Source: Mnemiopsis leidyi (taxonomy: Eukaryota; Ctenophora; Tentaculata; Lobata; Bolinopsidae). Taken from it: DNA of 24,854 bases. The translations under genes and the position numbers were made by a program. Position 1 is the first letter of the stretch. The number at the start of each line of letters is the position of its first letter. The notes beneath the pieces are model-generated. The model ran no database searches, was not told the DNA's origin, and saw only the letters and a program-made list of their open reading frames with translations. Below are positions 1 to 11,100 of the stretch, one piece after another. Where the stretch lies: the NCBI GenBank assembly GCA_000226015.1, contig JH154875.1, forward strand, positions 22,803 to 47,656, written 5' to 3'.

Positions 1-600
1 TTTTTATAAATTTACTTGGTACCAATTTTTCTGGTAGTGTTAGCATTATTTGGGCAGGCTTTGCTTGTAGTTGTAGATGACAGATACAGTTGTGAGGATA
101 GTAATACTTTTAAAATTTAGTAGCGCAAAGTGGTAAGGTAAAAAATCTTGTCAGACGTTGCCTTACCTGCTGCCGTAAATGGTAAAGCGGCAGCCCTCGC
201 GCGGCAGGGAATTGAAAAATTTAATTCGAAAATTGAAAATGGGCCGCAACGCAAGGCAAAAAAATCCACGTAGGCGTAGCCATGCCATAAAAACTCAAAA
301 GCAAGCGACCGAGTTGACGGAGTGAAGGTTAATTGTTACCCCGGGCTAAAACGGAATATCACATTATTTTTAGAGAGAACAGCCAAGAGACTCTCCCCGG
401 TCAAAGGGAGCAACCAATTTATTGGTTTTTGGTAATTTATATCTATATCCAAGCTACGAGACTCTGCGAGAGTTGCCGTTGGGTGTAACTTTACCGGGCG
501 CTGCGTGGCTACGAATACGAAGACTGAAGTCCCCAGGCAAGTGTAACTGTAAGTGTTTGTAATTGTGTGTTGATAATCTTCTGTCGCATTTCTGGCCTTT

Positions 601-630
601 AGCTGCGTGAGTCGGGTATCACCGCGACAA
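601..630 (-). repeat. Dispersed CpG-rich repeat, core copy 1
   Basis: The core reads (minus strand) TTGTCGCGGTGATACCCGAC then TCACGCAGCT. Other copies in this window are at 747-796, 887-916, 916-945, 1545-1574, 2274-2304 and 17007-17036. High CpG content and sharp boundaries against AT-rich DNA suggest fragments of a transposable element. Confidence 0.8.
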
Positions 631-746
631 TTCTGGCCTGGCAATAATTTTAAAGAAATTCTAGACGCCTGACGCATATCGCCCTTTAATGTTATGCTTT
701 TCGAACGGAGGGAAACGTAAAGAGAGCCGCGCAAGGCCCGGTAACA

Positions 747-980
747 TTGTCGCGGTGCAGTGATACCCCACTATGCACTAGGCGACTCACGCAGCTAAAA
801 GTAAAGCTGAACGAGAATCGTTTCGTTAGAACGGTAAGCTGCCGCTTCGCGGCAGCAGGGCTATACAACGTGTAGCAACGTCAAACTTGTCGCAGTGATA
901 TCCGACTCACGCAGCTTGTCGCGGTGATACCCGACTCACGCAGCTTAAGAACGGCAAACGGATATAATCTCGTCAACGTC
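747..980 (+). repeat. Cluster of dispersed-repeat copies with hairpin
   Basis: It holds three core copies. The first (747-796) carries an extra palindromic insert starting GTGCAGTGATACC. The other two (887-916 and 916-945) are in direct tandem. Between them lie TTTCGTTAGAACGG (821-834) and a perfect hairpin GCTGCCGC-TTC-GCGGCAGC (838-856). The block ends with GGATATAATCTCGTCAA (960-976), which recurs beside the 17007 copy. Confidence 0.75.
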
Positions 981-1544
981 AAACAAACCATTTCATGACA
1001 CGGATGTTGTCAAAGTTGTCGAGGTTTTACCCGGGACTCGCGCGCGGCTCGCAGTTTTGTTAGAAAGTTAGACGGATATCATCTCGTCAATCGATTTGTT
1101 GTAATTTTGTTGTAATTTTAATTTTGTGCAGTTAATCAGTTATGTGTTTAATCGGTATGCCCTTCCTCGTTCTGCTTGCCTGGGTATCATCAACGGGCGA
1201 TGCGCGTCTAGAATTGCGCCAGAAATGCGTGACACTGACAGCGCGTGATGGCCGCGACAGTACTAGTAGGTTATCAACCTACAAGGGTATCACAGCGCTG
1301 GCCTAAGGCCGCTACCAGTACCTCAAACCTTAATTGTTATTTATTATTTGTTATTGTCTACGACAATCATCCATTATCGGAGGTGCACGTTAAGAGAGCC
1401 ACTCAGCGTCCGTTGACGTCTCGCTTTTCGAGTTCGTCACTCAGAGTCAAACAACAACTAATTTAATTGAAATTAAATTTTCATTATACATCTTCTAACA
1501 CCCATTTACTGTCATGACCATGACTTCGCTCTTACTTTTGACGA

Positions 1545-1574
1545 GATTCGGGTATCAGTATCACCGCGACAATT
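1545..1574 (-). repeat. Diverged copy of the dispersed CpG-rich repeat
   Basis: The sequence GGGTATCAGTATCACCGCGA is the core with a short internal duplication (TATCAG). It lies in the region upstream of gene 1 and is truncated on its left side compared with the 601-630 copy. Confidence 0.55.
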
Positions 1575-2028
1575 TTACTTTTTGTGTTTGAAACCTTGCC
1601 TGGGTACCCCAAACCTTGTTGTCCATGACTTCGGAATTTTCTGATTTTGTCCGACCCTCATTCGAAGCGAATAGAGAAATAAAATCTCGGGAATCGGGAT
1701 GGTACGCTGCCGTACAACATCGGAAGGGAGTGTAGAACTAGAAAGAGCCACGCAGCGTTAAGTAATAAAACATAAAAACAACAAAGACTGTTAGTGTTAA
1801 TGGTACTGCTGGTCTTATAGAAACAATGGAACAGTGACTGCTCCCAATCGCAGGGTCTACTTCTAAACACTCATTCTGCGCTAGTTCAAGCAACTTGCTT
1901 AATCACGTGCCGACTGAAAGCATTTAATCCCCGAATGATACATTTAGACAGTTTCCTATGAGGCTGACACCCTGGCCTCAAGAGGTCTGCTGAGGGCTAT
2001 CTTCAACCTTCAATCTCATTGCTTTATT

Positions 2029-2116
2029 ATGCCCGTTAAGTTTGCTGCCATGATGTGGTGGGCTACGCTAATTTGCAGCGTTCTTTGTTTAGTAGTATCA
2101 GCTGATCAGTTCATTG
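2029..2116 (+). CDS. Gene 1 exon 1: signal peptide
   Basis: The exon encodes 29 codons plus one base and ends at a strong GTAAGT donor (2117). The first 25 residues have a basic start, two Trp, a hydrophobic core rich in Leu, Val and Cys, and a small-residue cleavage site (VSA before DQF). ATG at 2029 is the outermost Met; Met codons 8 and 9 are possible internal starts but would shorten the hydrophobic segment. Confidence 0.88.
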
Positions 2117-5100
2117 GTAAGTTCTCATTTCACTGAAAACTGATTTTTACTAAAACGCATGGTTTTCGATAAAAAAAAATTTCGGCAGGGTGGGCTAAAG
2201 TTGTTAATAAATCGACTAGAAATTATATCCATCTAACTCTACCGTTCTAACGAAGCCTTAAGTGTTGAGTTTGAGCTGTGAGAGTCGGGTATCACCGCGA
2301 CAATGAGGAAAATATTGCACTCACGCAATGGCTTGAACAGTTTACAGTTTACTGTTACATTGTAGACGCCAGTATTAGTATCATCAGAATCAGTTCTAGT
2401 TGGGCACTTGGGCAACAATTTAGAAGCGGTCGTGATAATAAGATACAATGAAACATAGTATTTAGTGCTCATGTTGTTATATCGGCAAAAGTTCTTTTCC
2501 CTTCAGTTGGAGATACGTATTCCTGCTTCACGGGTTTCGAGTCTGTGGAAACTAGCGGATGTAGGGGGAGAGTGGAAGATGACAACGGCGGAATATTGCA
2601 GACTGCCCTCACTGATTCTGACACCGATTTTTGTGTCTCTCAGCTGAAATATGGTCGGGCGGATCAAGGTATGTTAGTGTTATATAAAACCAACCAATGC
2701 TGCACGATCGATCAGTGCACGATTCTCAGTACTGAATTATTTTAGAGCTTATTGACGACCAAAATTTAGCGACAGGATAGCCATGGCTTGATTATTTCTA
2801 ATTAATGATATCCAATTAGGTTCATTTGGAAAGTCAAGAAACTACGCGGTATCAGGCACTCTAAAAATGACTGACATGGGCAAGTTTTCTACTAGTTACG
2901 GTTACTTGGGATTAGCATTCAATATGATGGATTCAAAGAATTACGATATAGCTTATGTTAGGTGAGTGGTTTTATCTAAGAGCGCTAGCTGAGTTAAGAC
3001 ACCAGTTTTACCAGTACTTCGGAGTCAGCTGTCAGACTATATCTCTACTCTCAGTCTAAGTACTTACACTTCAAAATGATTAATACATGATGACGAAATT
3101 CTAGAGAGTGATTTCATGATTAGTTCCATGGAGAAGCATCATCTCTATTACAAACTTAAAATAAGACATTTGACATTGCTTAGCAGAAGATGTTTAAATT
3201 TCTCATCGTCTTATAAAAGATGCAAGATGACCTTCCTGACGAAATTAAACCCAAAATGTTTAATCATGCTTCAGTCTCGCAACTAATTCATAATCGCTTA
3301 ATGTCAATTGTTTTATTTGTTCAGAAATCAAGTCAAAATATCTACGAAAATGTTCTTTATACTTCTCTTTTATTTTGACTAACGGAATTGTCCCAGGCCC
3401 CACTCCAAAGACTACTGTTGGGAGATTGGATATGTTGAGGATGGTTTATTGTTCGGTCGAAACTTCGGGAAGTGCAACTTGCCGGTCTCCAAAGAGTTTA
3501 ATATCGCCATCAAGATTGAAAAGGGAAAAGGTTTGTACTTTTTCGCTTGCTTTTTTAGTTTCATTAAGCCATTCAAATTAAACACAGTTTTTGTAACGAC
3601 ACTAGACATCAATAACTTTTATTCAATATTCTGATTCACGACGAAATTTTTGGAAGATGAAAGTGTGGCCTGTGGTGTTAACAGAAACTGCTCCAATTCT
3701 ACATCTCAAGAACTATAAAGCTACAAAAGACATAAACTCATAAAGTCGATATCTATAAACATTTCTTGCAATCAGGTTCGCTCTATGTGAATGGAGCAAA
3801 GGAATCGGATTTCAATCCCTTCTTTCCACCAATAAACAAAGTAGCTACAGCTATGAGAAACAACATGGAGGCCAAGATGTTGATCAATGATCTTAAACTT
3901 TGTCAAGGTATTCTACCAATAGATTGCACATTCATAGAACTCGTAAAATTACTAGTAGTGCCAGACTATCACGAACTTTGTTTTATATTGATGAATATGT
4001 CCTAAACTTAATTATTCGTTCTTCGCCAACAAATGTATTAACATAAGTACGTAACTCTAAAAAGGTTGAGTTCACCTAATTACCACTTTTCAGAGATCAA
4101 GTGTGTATCTAAGAACACTGAAGGGAAACTCCAGATTACCAGCCCGGGAGGAAGCTATCAGGATGCGAGCATGAGCAAATGCGAGGCTTGTGTCTGCGGA
4201 TTGTACGGCCAGATCAGGCAAGTCATACTGATAGTTATAATTCTCTAATTCTATTATAGCTGCTGTGTAGATACCTAATTCTTTTAGAGAGTTTAGGTTA
4301 ATATCATTCAATACTCGATATAGCTAAGAAAGTATTTCTACAGCTGCTGTTTATGTTTTATAGTTGTTCTGACAGAAATGTTTCAGATGCGGCTGCTTGC
4401 CAGCAGAAGAACAGGGGGTGGTATGTGGAGGTGGTATGATCGCCGCGGTCGGCAAGGATTGTTGTGCTCGCTGTGTTCCACGTTAGTATCTTTAAACAAA
4501 CTGATCGACTATAATTCGTAAACTATATTACTATATTAGGCAACATTCTCATGGTAAGACTTAGAGCTTTTCAAATGTTTTCTTAACATCACCAAGGTAA
4601 TGATATATGCTGAGTAATAGCAAATATTAATTTCAGCGAAGGGTTACTGCAAGGGATACGGAGATCCCCATTACACCACATTCGATGGGAAGGGTTTCCT
4701 TTACCAAGGTGATTGCACCTACTGTCTGATGAAAACAAACGATTTCGAAGTTCGTGTCAAGAACCAAGATCGAGGCCCTGTCTCCATCACTGAGTAAGTA
4801 CCCCGCATACTACCTTTCTAACTTAAGTTAGTACCAAAAACAATGAGTAAAAGTGCAATTCAGGTTCATCACAAAAAATAAAAGATGTACATGCCAGGTA
4901 TTGCCAGATGATGTTTGATGGAGACATGTACAAAGTCGGACACGGGACCCTACAGCTCATGGAAGCAGGGCAGTCTGCCTTCAAGTCCGTGATAACACCC
5001 TTCAAGAAACACTACAGCACTACTGACTACGTGTACTGTACCAGTTACGATAAGTGTAAGATCTTTATCGGGGGCCAGGAGATGTTAGATCTGTACTGCA

Positions 5101-8100
5101 GGTTCTACTACTTTACTATTGGGGTAGGTGGACACACTTTCGGTTAAGATAACTCATGTAATCTTATAATAAGCATCTCAGCATCTCAGTATCTCAGTAT
5201 CTCTAAGTCTAACCCCTTGAAAGCAACAAGTTTGACCGGTTAACTAAGCTGTTATCATTGATCGTCTTAATTGCGTAATATACAGTCGTTGTTCAAAAAT
5301 ATGCGTGATTGCGCTTTTTTTCTGTTTTTGCGACTTATTTGAAAAGGCTGTTGCATAAAATTCGTATCCGATATAGCTACATAATTTTTTCTCAAGTCAA
5401 ACATATGTATCCTAGCTTGAATTCCAATAGATATTATCTTATTTAAGTTCTCATGAAAAAAATGCTGAAGATTGAAGTCAAAAATTCGTTAAAATTATCA
5501 AATTTCTAAAAGCTTTCGGATCTTTCGATGATTTCGGTCAAAAAAACATTTTATGGATTTTATTTACTGTCAATTATATTGTAATTCTTTAAAAAGTTTG
5601 ATTTTACTAATTTGCATGAGTGTTAGAGGTTTTTCAAACGGTTAGATTAGAAATTTATCCGTATCGAAAATTGAGCAAAATTTCCAAAGCTCATAATTTT
5701 TTAAAATAAGCACAAAGTTAGCTAAAAACCAATCATATAACTCCATTTGTATGCCCTTAGCATACGGAAATTACCCGGGCTATCACATCTAACAAAATCT
5801 GAGCAGCAGGCCAGATTTGGAAATTTTCGGATTTTTTGCTAAAATTAGCTCTATCTATGAATCTAGACCATACAAAAAGCTTCCGAAAATTGATTATGAC
5901 GGCTAATTCATTTAAAAATTTCAAAAATTCTGCTTAAAAGGCTTTTTAAATTAATAAAATCGGTTTAACAGTTAAAAAGTTATGGTCGAATCAAAATTTT
6001 TGGATTAACACTATTTCTATTGTAAAACGCGCAAATCACGCATATTTTTGAACAACGACTGTATATATGAAGATAAGCATAGATAGATCTTGATTATAGC
6101 TGTAGAGAGCCTGATCTTAACCGTTGAGGTATATCTACTGACGACTCAAACCCTATATACAGCTTCACGGAACCTACTACGAGAGGACAGACTGTATTTG
6201 CGGGAGCTGGGATGGAAACTCTCACAATGATTGGACGGATAAGAGCGGCAATCTCGTATCGAACCAGAACGACTTTGCCAACTCGTACCAAGTCCAGAAC
6301 AACGACGGGTGTCCCCAACCTCCAGATCCTCAGGACCCATGCGAGACAACGACCAGAGAGACGAGGAACTTTGCGGAGGTGTTCTGTTCCCGGTACAAGC
6401 AGGAGCCTTTCAAGCAGTGTCATCAGTACGTTGATGTTACCAAATTCTTCAAGGTTAGATTCAATTTGTAGAACGTATCAACAGCGCTGGCAAGCGCGTC
6501 CGTCTTTTTTAATTTCCCCTCAAGCAAATGCTCCAAATTGTTCATGTAACCCTTACTGTTGTTATAAACAAGCCAATATTTGAGATTAAAAGTCAGAGGT
6601 CTTAAAACGAACTTTATTATCATCGTCCCATTTATTGTTTAATCTTTGACGTATTGTAGAGACCGAATTCTATGAGGTAACATACTACAAAGAAAACACC
6701 CTTCTATTCAAACCAAACTAAGTACACGCGTTATTGACGTTCTTAGATGATACATCGCCACAACAAAGGGTTTATTTTAGAGATTCCGCCATGGATCATG
6801 CCGTAAGAATATGTAAACAGAAATGGAATAGAACAAAACGATTAAACTTATACTGGACACTGGACATGAATACAAAGTAAATTTTCAGGATTGCATGTAC
6901 GACTACTGCGCGATGCCCGGTGACACTGAAAATATATGTTCCGCTGCTGCAGCATACGCTCAAGCTTGTGCTGAGGCTGGCCATCCAGTTGAAGGTACAA
7001 TCTTATTTCCCTGTTATAAATATGAAGCTCTTATTCAATATTTTCAGTGTGCTGATCAAAAAGCTAATTACATTTCTCACTACAAATGTCAACATCAGGC
7101 TGGAGAACTAACAGTTTCTGTCCGATGGAATGTCCCGATGGTTTCGTGTTTAACTCGTGCGGCAAGGGATGTCATGCTACTTGTGCCGATCCCAGCCCTG
7201 CAGACTGTGAAGATACTTGTGTTGAGGGCTGCTACTGTCCACCAGGTAACCATGGTCCATGACTATACTGGTCTGTAATCTCCTTGGTAACAAGAGAGTG
7301 ACCTGCATGAGTAGATTACCGTCAGGGTAACTAGTCACCATTACTGGGTTCATTAGGGAACCATAACTAGCATAAAATAAGCAACTTTCAAATGAAAGAA
7401 TGAAGTGCAGTGACAAGAAGTGGTATACAATTTTATTGGCCGGGTGTCTCTATAAGTCACTTCAGAATTTACAGATCGGATGTGGGTAAGGTGATTAAAA
7501 CTGGCAAGATTTACTGTTTATACTTTGTCTATGATACTGTGATGGGGCCGGTAATAGCACACCTCCTGTAGGGACGGTTCTGCAAGACGGTGAGTGTATC
7601 GAGAGTTCAGACTGCAAGTGTCTCTTCGAGGGAGAGTTCCTGGACAACGGACAGAGCTACAACGACACAATCAACTGTCAGACGTGCAAGTGTACAGAGG
7701 GTGGGATTATCAGGTGTACTCCTACAGCCTGCCCCTCCTGTCCTGAAGGAACAGTTCCTGTCAGTAATGTGGGGAGCTGTTGTCCGTTCTGTCTGGCGGA
7801 CTGGGTAGACGAGAAGGAGGATACCGTGGAGCTAACCGAGAATACTGGTCCTGCTACTCTGCAGTGTCTCCTGCATGACGACGTCCTTGTTGCACCTGAT
7901 GACGTAAGTTTTCTTCTTGATTGTGTAAGACTTGATCGACATGGAGGGGACTGGGCGTTAAGTCCTCTTCAGTAAGTATACCTACTGGATCAATCTGACC
8001 TGATTAGTCTTATTAATGATTGTGATCGCCGATAAAACCTAAATTTTCCAGATTACGTGGATGCACATGTCCGGAGATGTTATAAACCTGGAAAACAAGC

Positions 8101-11100
8101 CTGACCACTTCGAGTTTAGCGAAGACATGCTCACACTCACCATCAACGTGAGTGTTCGGAAAATATTGTGATCCATATTTTGGAGGGCAAAGTTTGTTGG
8201 TAACATAGATAGTAAACACCATCACACCACTTTTATTTGTCCTAAAAGAATCTTTGCCAGCTAATTGTGGTTCCCCTATAACATGACTTCATCCTCAGCC
8301 AGCAGACATAACTGATGCCAATGAGTATAAAATGGAGATTGTGTACGAAGGCGTGGTAGGAGCGTGTCTGTTCGAGCTGATTGTAAACCCGGTTCCTCCC
8401 AAGAAACTGATCGAGTTGGTCGGAGAATCTCCTGTAGTAGTGAAAGAGGGAGAATGTGCTACACTTTCTGTAAGTTCATGTAGCTCTGACTCCGCTAGCT
8501 TAATACGTGCCGTTAAAAAACATCGGGCGCACTAAATAAAGTTAAGGATGATCATAGCCGGGCCCAGTTTATACTTCTACAACTAAAAACTTTCTCCAGG
8601 TTGAAGTTGTAGGAGCAGATTCCACGTTTTCTGCAGGAGACTTCAAGTGGGACTCTGGTCTAGTGAACACCCCCATTGACTTCTCAAGTGACAAAATAAG
8701 TGTCATCAACGGCGGAAAGTCTATCAAGGTTTTTTTAGCAGATTTCCACAGTTTGAGTTTAAAACATAGATATAAAACAATTAGTTCGAGACCGATCTAA
8801 GCTGAACCCAGTACGGATTTATCAATTACCCAACTCCCTATTTCAGATCTGTGACGCAGCTGACACAGACGAGGGTCCCTATCGAGTCTGTGTTACGGAG
8901 GGAGATGTCACGGACTGTGTCGACGTTGAGTTGAGGGTCTTGATAGTCTGTGATGATGGCGAGACTGAGCGAATGGTATGGCGCATTTCATTTCTTATTT
9001 TGTCTTCAAAGTTGTCAATTTTTATGAACCCTACGATGTTACTGCCATAAATTACTCTTGCTGTGGCTATAATAGATTGATCAAGGACAAGATTGCTTGA
9101 AGAAATAGCTGACCCACTTTCCAGGAGGGCGACGTGTGGAAGGAGGGAGAGTTCACCGAGTGCACGTGCACTCCAGTGGGGGAGACCGAGTGCAAGTGTG
9201 TCGAGCAGGAGGTGGAGTGTACGGAGACGGAAGAGCCGTACAACGACGAGAACTGCAAACTGGTCTGCTCAAGACTCCCTGGTAACTGCGCGGTGGAGGG
9301 AGATCCTCATTACACCACTTTCGACGGACTCAGACATGACTTCCAGGGCGGCAACTGTCGATTCTCTTTGGTGGGTGCCATTTGATTCGACTTGCATTTC
9401 TAACTATTAACTAAGCTTAACCAACATCAAACATCGCTTTGAATATCTGATCACTATTGTTTCTAAATAGGTTTAGAATTAGAGAGTGTGCATTTCCAGT
9501 TTTATTTTCCCGTTGTGATCGCAACTCTAAGGATTTCAATTGTAACGTATACCAACAGGTCAAAACAAGCGACTTCGAAATCGTCGGTACCAACACACAC
9601 AGGGATGATAATGAAAATGTATCATGGAACGATGTCGTTGAGATCTTCTTCAAGAGTAATTATCGATTTAAGCTTGTTGCATTGTGATTGCTGGTAAAAT
9701 TATAAATTGATGAATTGTAAATTAATTGAATTAGATTCAGAAACATAAAACAACCTAAATACTCTCTGGCAAATGGTTTTAAACAAGCATTTAATTCTTA
9801 TGTTTGTTTCAGCTGTAAAACTCTACCTTGGATCGGAGGGTGTGGTTAAAGTCGACGACAAGATTGTTCCTCTGCCGTATGAGAAAGTTTTTAGGGGCAA
9901 GAAGAAGGAGTCTATCTCTGTAATCAAGGCTGGCAGCAGTGTGAGTTCTAATTCAATACTGCACCTGCAAAGAACGATATCTGTCATTTTCCCTAGGAAG
10001 TCCCCTTGTTAAATTTGCACAAAATTCAAATCTCATTTCTCAAATTTTATTGGTCCTGCCTCGAGTACTCTCGCTCATAGAATGTAGAATTACAATTGAC
10101 CTCCAATTAATCTACATAAAAAATAGAATTACAATTGACCTCCAATTGTAATATACATAGAATGTAGAATTACCATTGACCTCCAATTATAATATACATA
10201 GAATGTAGAATTACAATTTACCTCCAATATTGTGATCTACATACAAAATAGAATTACAATTGACCTCCAATTGTAATCTACATAGAAAATAGAATTACAA
10301 TTGACCTCCAATTGTAATCTACATAGAATGTAGAATTACAATTTACCTCCAATTGTAATCTACATGGAATGTAGAATTACAATTGATCTCCAATTGTAAT
10401 CTACATAGAATGTAGAATTACAATTGACCTCTAATTGTAATCTACATAGAAAATAGAATTACAATTGACCTCCAATTATATTCTACATAGAAAATAGAAT
10501 TACAATTGACCTCAAATTGTAATCTACATAGAATGTAGAATTACAATTTACCTCCAATTGTAATCTACATAGAAAATAGAATTACAATTGACCTCCAATT
10601 ATAGTCTACATAGAATGTAAATTTGGAAACCTCCCCACTCACCAGGAAGGCGGTCCAACTGTTAATGTAAAAATGTAAAAATATTCCAACGATAACGAGA
10701 TAACTTGAAACAACAGATAGAGTGATGCCATTTTGGTATTACTATCTAGATATCGTTAATTTTCTGCCTGAATATTTGTTGTTGTGCTTGAAAGAAAACA
10801 GAATTATAAATTACGGTCCACCACTAACAGGTGGTTGTACAAATCATGACAGCTAACGAACTAGAGGCCCTGGATCTAACATGGGACGGTAACAGCACAG
10901 TGTCCTCCACCATCCACGGGAAGTACTTCCAGGACACTTCCGGTCTGTGTGGGTCCTGGGACGAGGACCCAGAAAACGACCAGGAGGGACAGGAGCTGAC
11001 AGACTGGGGCTGGGGTACTAAGTACGACAACGATGTATGTGAGACTGAACCTCCCCGGCATCATCCTTGTGATGATGCTTGGTTCCCAGAGGCAGCTCCC

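Larger units (their letters stand above)
1..2028. other. Intergenic region upstream of gene 1
   Basis: No convincing gene was found. The open frame at 336-734 (minus) overlaps the repeats and has no recognisable protein character. The left part has inverted repeats: GGTAAGG/CCTTACC (132-138 and 161-167) and GCTGCCG/CGGCAGC (169-175 and 188-194). Bases 600-1100 and 1545-1574 hold the dispersed repeat. A CACGTG E-box lies at 1904-1909, about 120 bp before the gene 1 start; no clear TATA box was seen. Confidence 0.6.
4637..7245 (+). other. Gene 1 exons 8-12: first VWD-C8-TIL unit (residues ~295-602)
   Basis: VWD opens with the hallmark GDPHYTTFDG and has a Ca-loop-like CGSWDGNSHNDW. The usual CGLC motif is replaced by DCIC, with the two Cys one residue closer. 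C8 runs from YKQEPFKQC through YDYCAM to CSAAAAYAQACAEAG, a very typical ending. TIL (exon 12, symmetric phase 1-1) has the sequence FCPMECPDGFVFNSCGKGC and ends EGCYCPP. Exons 9 and 10 are separated by the 1-kb intron holding the MITE; joining them in phase 0 gives an unbroken VWD core (FTIG then LHGTYYERT). This unit in other proteins mediates disulfide-linked assembly. Confidence 0.9.

Noticed and set aside
336-734. 132-codon open frame on the minus strand
   Set aside because: It overlaps the dispersed repeat, has low-complexity unrelated composition, no domain signal and no splice context.
1158-1304. Short plus-strand frame beginning MPFLVLLAWVSSTGDA, signal-peptide-like
   Set aside because: Only about 48 codons to TAA, next to repeats, and the following residues lack a Cys pattern or any recognisable peptide; probably chance.
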